This document shows positions 18,279-25,065 of a stretch of DNA of 64,000 nt, piece after piece (the stretch's first letter is position 1; every line of letters starts with the position of its first letter). Where the stretch lies: NCBI GenBank assembly GCA_964405335.1, contig CAYONP010000021.1, forward strand, positions 1 to 64,000. Reading direction: 5' to 3'. The translations under genes were made by a program, and so were the position numbers. The notes beneath the pieces are model-generated. The model made no database searches. It worked only from the letters and a program-made list of their open reading frames with translations, and had not been told where the DNA came from. This DNA comes from CAYONP01 sp964405335 (lineage in GTDB: Bacteria > Armatimonadota > UBA10988).

Positions 18279-18718
18279 CAGGACGCTTCCTCGGCCAGCG
18301 GCGCGAACTCCATCAGCACCTCGCCGGCGACCACCAACTGCTCGTTCTGCGCCACCACGCGGACCAGCCGGCCCTCGACCCCGGCGGTGATCTCATTGAA
18401 GATCTTCATCGCCTCGATCAGACCGACCGGCGTGTCCTCCTCGACCTCCTCACCCTCGTGGATGAACGGCGGATCGCCCGGATTGGCCGCGCGGTAGAAG
18501 ACACCGGTCAACGGCGAGCGCAGGGGCATCAGACCACTCAGCCCCGCCTCGGGCTCGTCGCGCGCCGCCCGCGGCCACTGCCCCCGCGCCTCGGCGTCGC
18601 CGCGCGGAAGCGCCTGGGTCAGCTCGACCTCGGCCTCGCCCTCGGCATAGGTCAGACCCTCGAGCTGATGCCGTTCGGCGATCTCGATCAGACGGCGGAT
18701 ATCGGCCAGGTCGACCAT
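18278..18718 (-). CDS. accB: Biotin carboxyl carrier protein (canonical)
   Basis: The 146-residue protein has the classic AccB layout: an N-terminal helix (VDLADIRRLIEIAE), a short variable linker, and the biotinyl domain (LRSPLTGVFYRAANPGD, then PVGLIEAMKIFNEITAG, then a closing strand). The biotin lysine is present in EAMKIF (codon AAG, complement of 18404-18406). It carries CO2 between AccC and the carboxyltransferase. It is far from accC (2526-3914), whose adjacent AccB-like protein lacks the lysine, so this is most likely the working carrier. A TTG nine bases upstream is possible; ATG 18718 is preferred by family start. It heads the run with hom, purC and tilS. Confidence 0.95.
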   Translation of the reverse strand: MVDLADIRRLIEIAERHQLEGLTYAEGEAEVELTQALPRGDAEARGQWPRAARDEPEAGLSGLMPLRSPLTGVFYRAANPGDPPFIHEGEEVEEDTPVGLIEAMKIFNEITAGVEGRLVRVVAQNEQLVVAGEVLMEFAPLAEEAS

Positions 18719-18821
18719 GCGCTCCAAGGCGGTGTCCAGGCTGCGGTGCCGAGTCTACGTCAGGGCCCGGAGTCGGTCAACGATGAGGCTCGCACGCGCC
18801 GAACGGACCGCCGGCACCGGA

Positions 18822-18908
18822 GCGGGCGGGGACGCCCGCGCCCCGAACGGGCGGGCGGGGACGCCCGCGCCCCGAACGGGCGGGCGGGGACGCCCGCGCC
18901 CCGAACGG
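18822..18908. repeat. Three perfect 29-bp tandem copies
   Basis: The 29-base unit beginning GCGGGCGGGGACGCCCGCG occurs exactly three times in a row (18822-18850, 18851-18879, 18880-18908). Each unit contains a GC-rich imperfect palindrome (GCGGGCG/CGCCCGC). A related string GAACGGACCGCCGGC flanks the array on both sides (near 18800 and 18903). It lies in the 300-base space between the start of accB and the end of the phosphoesterase gene; no gene is seen there. There are no spacers, so it is not a CRISPR. Confidence 0.9.
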
Positions 18909-18975
18909 ACCGCCGGCGTCCTCGCCGGCCGCCGACCGAGACGGTCGGCCTACGCGTCGGACCGGCGATGCCGGC

Positions 18976-18998
18976 GTAGGTCGACCGTCCCGGTCGAC
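18976..18998. repeat. GTAG-type hairpin element
   Basis: GTAG overlaps a perfect hairpin GTCGACCG-TCC-CGGTCGAC at 18980-18998. The same design with compensating base changes (GTCGAGCG-TCT-CGCTCGAC) is found at 60164-60182. It sits 20 bases past the stop of the phosphoesterase-HAD gene, which reads toward it, and may serve as its terminator. Confidence 0.7.
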
Positions 18999-19018
18999 GC
19001 GAATGCACGCGCACCCGC

Positions 19019-20368
19019 TCACCCCGCCCCGCCGAGCAACCGCTCGACAAACGCCGGCAGGTCATCGCAGACGATCGTGTCCGCCAGCTCGGGCTGCTCG
19101 CCCAGGCGGCGTTCGGTCTCGCTGCCGTGGCCCGTGCGGACCAGCACCGGCCGGGCGCCGGCGGCGCGGCCGGCCTGCAGATCGCTCAGGTTGTCGCCGA
19201 CGAAGTACGATCCATCCAGCGACAGGCCGAACAGCTCGGCCGCCTGCAACGCGTAGTCGGGCCGTGGCTTGCCGTGCGGGTTCGGCTCATGGTCGGGATG
19301 CACCGCCCACGGCCCGGCGCCGGTGCTGTAATACTGCGCGTCCCAGTAGCCGCCGGCTTCGTGCCAGAACGCTCGGGCGAGCTTGTCGAACCCGGCATCG
19401 ACCTGCTCGCGGCTCAGGTAACCCGCGCCGACGGCGCTCTGGCTCGAAATCACGACCAGCACGTACCCGGCCTCGCGTAGCCGGCGCAGGGCCCGGCCGG
19501 CGCCCGGCATCGGCCGCAGCTCCTCGGGCCCGGTGCGCCACGAGGGCTGCTCGCAGAGCACCCCGTCGCGATCGAGAAAGACCGCCGGCCGGCCGGCCTC
19601 GCGCGGCAGCGCGAGCAGCTCGCCCGGCTCGAACCCGACGCCGTGGTCATCGACTTCGATCACCTGGTAGGGGTGCGGAAAGTCGCAGAAGGCCTTGCCG
19701 CAGACGAACGTGCAGGCACCGTCGGCGACCGGCTCCCAACCCGAATGCCGGTGGCCCGAGAGCGCCAGCCGGACCTTGCCCGAATCGGCCAGCAGGCGGC
19801 GCAGGTGGTCGCCTTCCCAGTAGCTGTAGGGCCAGCCGTCGTTGAGGATGGGGGTGATCATAAAGTGCTGCAGATGGACCTGCGGCAGGCCGCTCTCATC
19901 GGCCAGGAGCGACAGCAGGTGCCGCCGCTCGCGGTCGTATCGGCGCGGCACGTGAGCCTCGAAATCGCGGTCCCAGAAGGTCGCCACGCGGTGCCCGGCC
20001 AGCTCGATCGAGGTGTTGGCCGGGCCGAACTGGCGGGCCATGACGGCCATGTCATCGTGGTTGCCCGGCAGCACCAGGTAGGGCACGCCGGTGGCCTCGA
20101 GCAGCTCGCGAAAGAGCCGGTAGTCGGCCTCCGCCTCGGCCTCGAACAGGTCGCGACGGTAGTCGTAGTAATCATCGCCGGAGAGGATGTAGCCCGGCAC
20201 ATCGAGCAGATCGCCGGTGACCGCGATGAGGTCGATCGACTCGCCGCAGACCCGCTCCAGGGCCTGTGCGAAGAGCTCCGGCATCTGCCGCGCGCGGCGC
20301 CTGGCCACCGTCGGCGTGCCGGGCAGGTGCCAGCGCGCGTGGAGGTCGGTGAAGTGCGCAATCCGCAC
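19019..20368 (-). CDS. Metallophosphoesterase-HAD phosphatase fusion
   Basis: The 449-residue protein joins two phosphatase domains. Residues 1-255 form a calcineurin-like metallophosphoesterase: FTDLH (8-10), TGDLLD (51-53), LPGNHDD (101-106), and GHRHSG near 207. Residues 260-449 form a HAD-IIIA phosphatase like GmhB/HisB-N: FLDRDGVL with Asp266 and Asp268, VVISSQS as motif II, GKPRPD with the motif III lysine, and FVGDNLSDLQAG as motif IV. GmhB enzymes have a Cys/His zinc loop between motifs II and III; here the loop (YYSTGAGPWAVHPDHEPNP) has no Cys. The two domains read through without a break, and the junction EAGRPAVFLDRDG is in frame. Substrate is not evident; nucleotide or sugar phosphates are possible. 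It follows the glycosidase-like gene by 2 bases. Confidence 0.85.
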   Translation of the reverse strand: MRIAHFTDLHARWHLPGTPTVARRRARQMPELFAQALERVCGESIDLIAVTGDLLDVPGYILSGDDYYDYRRDLFEAEAEADYRLFRELLEATGVPYLVLPGNHDDMAVMARQFGPANTSIELAGHRVATFWDRDFEAHVPRRYDRERRHLLSLLADESGLPQVHLQHFMITPILNDGWPYSYWEGDHLRRLLADSGKVRLALSGHRHSGWEPVADGACTFVCGKAFCDFPHPYQVIEVDDHGVGFEPGELLALPREAGRPAVFLDRDGVLCEQPSWRTGPEELRPMPGAGRALRRLREAGYVLVVISSQSAVGAGYLSREQVDAGFDKLARAFWHEAGGYWDAQYYSTGAGPWAVHPDHEPNPHGKPRPDYALQAAELFGLSLDGSYFVGDNLSDLQAGRAAGARPVLVRTGHGSETERRLGEQPELADTIVCDDLPAFVERLLGGAG

Positions 20369-20370
20369 GA

Positions 20371-23181
20371 CTACTCGCCCTCCTCAACCAGCCGCAGCGC
20401 ATCGAACCAGGCGACGCCGGCGGTCAGCAGGCTGTAGCCGATCTGCCCCCGGTCGCGATCTTCCGGCGCGGTGCCGACCAGCTCGACGGTGGTCCACTCG
20501 GGACCGACCTCGGCCGTCACCGGCTCGGCGTCGAGCCCGGCCAGCGACAGCCGGACCCGCGCCCCGGGCCGGTCGGCGCGGACCTGCAGGCTGAGCCGGT
20601 AGCGCCGGCCGGCGTGCAGCCGGATGGGGAACGGCCGCATGGTCATCCCGCCGCCGTCGACCGGGGTGACCAGCCGCAGGCTGTGCCGGCCGTCGGCGAC
20701 GTGGGTGCGGTCGACCCGCGCCGAGGCGGCCGGATCACTGCCTCGGCCCATGTAGTAAGCATCGGGCGTGCCGACGTTGGCCCACTGCTCGAGGCTGGCG
20801 TTGCGCACCAGGTTACCCGGCTCGTCGGCCGCCAGCGGCAGAGGATCGCCGAGATAGAGCCGATAGGCGCGCGTGCCGTAGCCGTCAATCAGGTCGTCGA
20901 GCCGCTCGCCGGCGATGGCCATGGTGCGCTGCTCGAAGACCACCTCGGCCTCGCCGTCGGGCACACCGGGCAGCGACAGCGAGAAGGCGCGCGGCTGCGG
21001 CGAGGCGTTGGCGACCAGCAGGCAGACCGCCTGGTCGCTCCGCGTGAGGGCGGCGTGCAGGTCGTCGGCGCCGGTCTCGAGCCGCGTCCGCGGCGCGAGC
21101 AGCTCGGGCGCCAGCTCGGCCACCTCGGCGGCCAGGCGGCGGCACTCGTTCCACAGATGGATGCTGACCGGGTTGCCGTTCGGCGCGCGGCGAATGAAGT
21201 ACTGGATGCCGCGCGCTCCTTCGATCAGCGCCAGCCAGGTCATCACCCGCTCTTCGCGCGCTGACGGCTCGCGCTCCCACCACTCGCCGCCGCCGAAGGC
21301 CTGCGGCACGACCCAGATCGCCACCTCGGGCCGATGCTGTTCGACCATCTGCCGAATCGCCACCGCCACGCTGCCGGCCGGGCTGCGCGGGATCGGGTAG
21401 GGATCGGTCATCGAGATATCGAGCGCCCGCTCGTAGCGCACCGCCGCGCCGCGGTTGGCGAAGACCATCGTACACGGGTGGTACGGGTCGGCTGCCTTGA
21501 CCAGGTCATAGACCCGCTGCATTCGCTCCGGCGGCACGCCGTTCAGCTCGGGCTCATCGGCCAGGTACCAGCCGAGCAGCGCGGGATGGTCGCGCACCGC
21601 CTCGATCTCGCGTCGCAGGCGGTCGAACTTCTCCTCGCTGTCCTCGCCGACGGCCAGGCCGTGCAGACAGTAGTGGACCTGCAGCCCCGCCGCGCGGGCG
21701 CGGTCGAGCAGCTCGAACACCCGCGCCCGGTGCTCCTCGCCGTCGACCGTGTAGCGCCGGACATAGGGCCCGACAAAGGTCCAGCCCATCTGAGCGTCTT
21801 CGTCGATTTCGGGCAGCGGCGGATGATCGCAGTAGAAGCCGACCGGCAGGCTCGGCACGCCGTCGATGCGCAGGCCGCCGGTGGCATGGTCGATGACCAC
21901 CGTGTTCGGCTTCGGCGGTGCCTTGCGTAGCGTCACGGCGGCCCGACCCAGCGGCGTGCGGAAGGTGTTGGTCACCGTGAGCAGCTCGCAGGTCAGCTCG
22001 CTCGCGCCGTCGGGCAGGTCGGCCAGCGGGATCGGCACCTCGGTCACGGCGCCCGCGGCTACCGGCACGGTCGCCTGCACGGCGCCGCCGACGGCCAGTT
22101 CGAGCCGCTCCGGACGGTCGGTCGGCGCGACCCAGACGCGCAGCGTCGCCTCGGCCTGGTCGGTGTAGAGCGACAAGCCCGGCGTCACGCGCAGCGGCGA
22201 GACGACCTCGACCGAGATCGCGGGCGCGGCGAGGAGCAGCTGCTCGCCGGCGCGGATGGTGATGTTGACGCGGTACCGCCCGGCGACGAGCAGCCGCAGC
22301 GCCGGCATCGCGCTGACCGGCTCGGCGGCCGGTCGCGCCAGCGCCTCGACGGCGATGGTCTCACCCGCCTCGTCGGTCACCTCGACCCGGACGGTGACCT
22401 CGTCCGGCCCGCCGCCGTCGCCGGTCAGCCGGATGCGCGGCACGAAGCTGCCGGTGGTCACCCGCCGCGGCACCTCGAAGCCGATGATGGTCACGCCGCC
22501 GGCACTCAGCTTCGGCGCGCCGACGGTGAACACGGCGCGGAACCGGCGCTCCTCGCCGCGCGGCAGCGGCTCGTCGAAGCCGAGCCAGAAGTGGCCGTTG
22601 CGGTTGGCATAGTCATAGAGCGAGACCGGCCGACTGGCGGTGAGCTGCAGCGTGGCGAAGAGCGAGCGCAGTTCGACCTCGCTGCGGGCGCCGAAGGCCG
22701 GGCCGTTCTGGTAGGTCAAGGGCACCGTGCCGTCGCCGCGTTCGGAGGCGAAGGCGGCGCCGGCCCAGACCTCCTCGCGCGGTCGGCCGAGGCCGACCTG
22801 CAGGCCGGCGGCGTCCCAGCCGTCCTGGCGGTAGCTCCACTCGAGCACGAACCGGCCGGCGTCGTCGACGGTCACGCGCTGCGTGGCGGTGAAGCGGTCG
22901 GCCCGCCAGGTGCGGGTCAGCACGGGCCGGCCCTCCTCGGCGGCGAGGGCGACTTCGGGCTTGACGTCGTTGGTGTCGAAGTAGCGCCGGGTCCAGCCTG
23001 GGTCGTGTAGCACGAGTTCGTCGCCGACCGGCGACCAGAGCGGCGTGCCGGCCAGCGAGAGGGTCCACCCGACGCCGTTCTCCCAGCGCAGCAGCGCGTC
23101 GCCGCTGTGCAGCTCGGCCGCGGGCAGCGGCCCCTGAGCGGCCGCCGCCGAGGTCAGCGCGAGCAGCGCCAGGGCCCTCAC
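20371..23181 (-). CDS. Large secreted glycoside hydrolase-like protein
   Basis: The 936-residue protein starts with a signal peptide (MRALALLALTSAAAAQ). Residues 20-420 are beta-rich, with several Ig- or sandwich-like stretches. Residues about 430-700 look like a TIM-barrel glycosidase: IDGVPSLPVGFY, then HPALLGWYLADEPELNGVP (541-551), where Glu543 is the expected acid/base, and later ISMTDPYPIP and VPQAFGG. The closing 140 residues (LVRNASLEQW to the end) resemble a CBM4/9-type carbohydrate-binding jelly roll. The barrel type (GH2/GH5-like clan A) is inferred from strand motifs and not a firm family call. It overlaps the upstream isomerase gene by 4 bases, suggesting that the isomerase helps fold this exported protein. 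Confidence 0.8.
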   Translation of the reverse strand: MRALALLALTSAAAAQGPLPAAELHSGDALLRWENGVGWTLSLAGTPLWSPVGDELVLHDPGWTRRYFDTNDVKPEVALAAEEGRPVLTRTWRADRFTATQRVTVDDAGRFVLEWSYRQDGWDAAGLQVGLGRPREEVWAGAAFASERGDGTVPLTYQNGPAFGARSEVELRSLFATLQLTASRPVSLYDYANRNGHFWLGFDEPLPRGEERRFRAVFTVGAPKLSAGGVTIIGFEVPRRVTTGSFVPRIRLTGDGGGPDEVTVRVEVTDEAGETIAVEALARPAAEPVSAMPALRLLVAGRYRVNITIRAGEQLLLAAPAISVEVVSPLRVTPGLSLYTDQAEATLRVWVAPTDRPERLELAVGGAVQATVPVAAGAVTEVPIPLADLPDGASELTCELLTVTNTFRTPLGRAAVTLRKAPPKPNTVVIDHATGGLRIDGVPSLPVGFYCDHPPLPEIDEDAQMGWTFVGPYVRRYTVDGEEHRARVFELLDRARAAGLQVHYCLHGLAVGEDSEEKFDRLRREIEAVRDHPALLGWYLADEPELNGVPPERMQRVYDLVKAADPYHPCTMVFANRGAAVRYERALDISMTDPYPIPRSPAGSVAVAIRQMVEQHRPEVAIWVVPQAFGGGEWWEREPSAREERVMTWLALIEGARGIQYFIRRAPNGNPVSIHLWNECRRLAAEVAELAPELLAPRTRLETGADDLHAALTRSDQAVCLLVANASPQPRAFSLSLPGVPDGEAEVVFEQRTMAIAGERLDDLIDGYGTRAYRLYLGDPLPLAADEPGNLVRNASLEQWANVGTPDAYYMGRGSDPAASARVDRTHVADGRHSLRLVTPVDGGGMTMRPFPIRLHAGRRYRLSLQVRADRPGARVRLSLAGLDAEPVTAEVGPEWTTVELVGTAPEDRDRGQIGYSLLTAGVAWFDALRLVEEGE

Positions 23182-24167
23182 GGCATGGGTCCGGGCGTCG
23201 GGCCGGCGCCGGTTGTGTCGGTCGCCTCGGCCCGTTGCCGGAAGGCCGCCTGGACGGCCTGGAAGCGCAGCGGCAGGCCGGTGATGGTGCTCTCGCGCAG
23301 CACCTGGTCGATGAACGCGTCTTCATCGGTCGCGTTGGCCGACAGGTAATCGTGCCGCACCCGCTCGGCGACGCGCTCATAAGCTACCGGCTGGCCGGGC
23401 AGGCGCTCGACCATGAGCAGCAGGAACCACTTGCCGCCGAACTCGACCGGCGCCGGGGTCATCTCGTTGATGGGCAGGTTCTCAATCGCGTCGAAGATCG
23501 GCTTGGCTCGCTCCTGCAGCAGGTGAACCACCTGCGGCTGGAGCATCCCGCCGTCGCTCGAGGTGGCGCGGTCGATCGAGTGGCGCAGCGCGGCGGCGAA
23601 GAAAGTCAGGCGGCCCTCGGTGATCTCGCCGAGCACCGCGTCGGCCTTCTCCTTGGTGTCGCAGACAATCTGCCGGTAGCGCACCGTGTCGGGCTTGTCG
23701 TAGAGGTTCTTGCGGTGCGCTTCGAAGAAGCCGCGGAGCTTCTCGTCGGTCACCTCGACCTCGCGGCTGCGCAGTTTGAGGTCGAGCAGCTCGCTCTCGA
23801 TCTGCCGCCGCACGGCCGCCTCGTCGAGCCCGCCCTCGATCACCCAGCGGGTGAACAGCTCGGCCTTGCCGCCGAACTCCTCGTCGATGAAGCCGGACAC
23901 CCGGGCATCGATCTCCTCGTCGGTGACGGTGATCCCCGCCGCGGCGGCGCGCTGGTGCAGCAGCTCGGTCAGGATCACCCGCTCGGCGGCCAGCCGGCCG
24001 GCCTGGTCCTGCAGCACGGTGTAGAAGTCGGCGTAGGTCACCGGCTGGTCGTTGACCGTGGCGAATACCTGGTCGGGCGCCGGCACGGTGGACTGGGCCA
24101 CCAGTCCGCCGGCAAAGGCGGCGGCGGCCACGGCGACGAGGGTGAGACGGCGTACGGGCTGGTCCAT
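23178..24167 (-). CDS. Exported peptidyl-prolyl isomerase, PpiC/SurA type
   Basis: The 329-residue product has an N-terminal export or membrane segment (LTLVAVAAAAFAGGLVAQ), a SurA/PrsA N-terminal helical domain (FATVNDQPVTYADFYTVLQDQAG, EIDARVSGFIDEEFGG, RRQIESELLDLKLRS), and a parvulin rotamase domain from about residue 165 (VRYRQIVCDTKEKADAVLGEI, then DGGMLQPQ and FGGKWFLLLMVERLPG). Such proteins assist folding of exported proteins. The rotamase loop is SSDGGMLQ, close to the usual SDGGDLG. It heads the 24167-19019 run and is divergent from the molybdenum hydroxylase genes. Confidence 0.87.
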   Translation of the reverse strand: MDQPVRRLTLVAVAAAAFAGGLVAQSTVPAPDQVFATVNDQPVTYADFYTVLQDQAGRLAAERVILTELLHQRAAAAGITVTDEEIDARVSGFIDEEFGGKAELFTRWVIEGGLDEAAVRRQIESELLDLKLRSREVEVTDEKLRGFFEAHRKNLYDKPDTVRYRQIVCDTKEKADAVLGEITEGRLTFFAAALRHSIDRATSSDGGMLQPQVVHLLQERAKPIFDAIENLPINEMTPAPVEFGGKWFLLLMVERLPGQPVAYERVAERVRHDYLSANATDEDAFIDQVLRESTITGLPLRFQAVQAAFRQRAEATDTTGAGPTPGPMP

Positions 24168-24283
24168 CGGCTGCGGCTCCGAGCGCTTGCCGAGTATACC
24201 TGCAATCGCGTCATGACGCAGCCCGGCGGCCGACTCACACTGATCGAGGCGCCAGCCGGCGAATGGGCGTGTTCGCCTTCCTG

Positions 24284-24376
24284 GTAGGGGCAGGTCTCAG
24301 ACCTGCCCGCCAGCGAACGGAGCCGCTCTGGAAGCTGGCTCGTCGGCAATCGGGCGGGTCTGTGACCCGCCCCTAC
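24284..24376. repeat. 93-bp element with GTAGGGGC ends
   Basis: The element starts GTAGGGGC (24284-24291) and ends with the exact inverse GCCCCTAC (24369-24376). Inside each end is a small palindrome, GCAGGTCTCAGACCTGC on the left and CGGGTCTGTGACCCG on the right. It fills the space between the divergent isomerase and oxidoreductase genes (24168-24423). No gene is seen in that space. Its outline (GTAG, palindromes, CTAC) is shared by elements near 54006 and 60160. Confidence 0.8.
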
Positions 24377-24423
24377 CGCGGAGACCAACACGCCAGGACG
24401 CCGGCTGTAGAGAGGAAGGTCTG

Positions 24424-25056
24424 ATGCCCACCCCCAACCCACCCGACGGACCGCGCGCCCCGTCGAGACGCGATTTTCTCCGCGGCGCAGCGGTCGGCGC
24501 GGTCGCCACCGGGCTGCTCGAGCCGCGCGAGGCGGCCGCCGCGGACCACGCCGGGCCGAGCGTGAGCGGTACGGTCACCGCCCCGCTGAAGGTCAACGGC
24601 CGGGTGATCGAGGTCGAGGTCGAGCCGCGCACCACGCTGCTCGACGCCCTGCGGGACGGCCACACCGCCGGCGGCGAGGCCGTCGACCAGACGGGCGCCA
24701 AGAAGGTCTGCGATCGCGGCACCTGCGGCGCCTGCACGGTCCTGCTCGACGGCAAGCCGATCTATGCCTGCTCAATGCTCGCCCTCGACGCGGTCGACCA
24801 CGAGATCGAGACGGTCGAGGGCTTTGCCGCCGGCGACGAGCTGCACGCGGTGCAGGCCGCCTTTGTCGAACACGACGCGCTGATGTGCGGCTTCTGCACC
24901 CCCGGCTTCGTCACCAGCGCGGTGGCGCTGCTGCGCGACAACAAGGCTCCCAGCCGCGCCGAGATCCAGGCCGCACTGAACGGCAACTTCTGCCGCTGCG
25001 GCACCTACCACCGCATCTTCGAGGCGGTGGCCGACGCTGCCGGACGACTGGCTTAG
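24424..25056 (+). CDS. Molybdenum hydroxylase iron-sulfur subunit, Tat-exported
   Basis: The 210-residue protein is the 2x[2Fe-2S] subunit of a xanthine dehydrogenase family enzyme. A Tat signal is visible (SRRDFLRGAAVGAVATGLL). The plant-type cluster motif is CDRGTCGACTVLLDG with a later Cys (YAC), and the second cluster motif is CGFCTPGF with NFCRCGTY. Electrons pass from the molybdenum site through these clusters to FAD. A Tat leader on this subunit, and its absence on the other two, matches periplasmic PaoABC (YagTSR), where the complex is exported together. It is followed 9 bases later by the molybdenum subunit gene. Confidence 0.94.
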   Translation: MPTPNPPDGPRAPSRRDFLRGAAVGAVATGLLEPREAAAADHAGPSVSGTVTAPLKVNGRVIEVEVEPRTTLLDALRDGHTAGGEAVDQTGAKKVCDRGTCGACTVLLDGKPIYACSMLALDAVDHEIETVEGFAAGDELHAVQAAFVEHDALMCGFCTPGFVTSAVALLRDNKAPSRAEIQAALNGNFCRCGTYHRIFEAVADAAGRLA

Positions 25057-25065
25057 GAGACGAGC

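Noticed and set aside
18822..18908. CRISPR array
   Set aside because: The three copies are directly adjacent with no spacers, and no cas gene is in the window.
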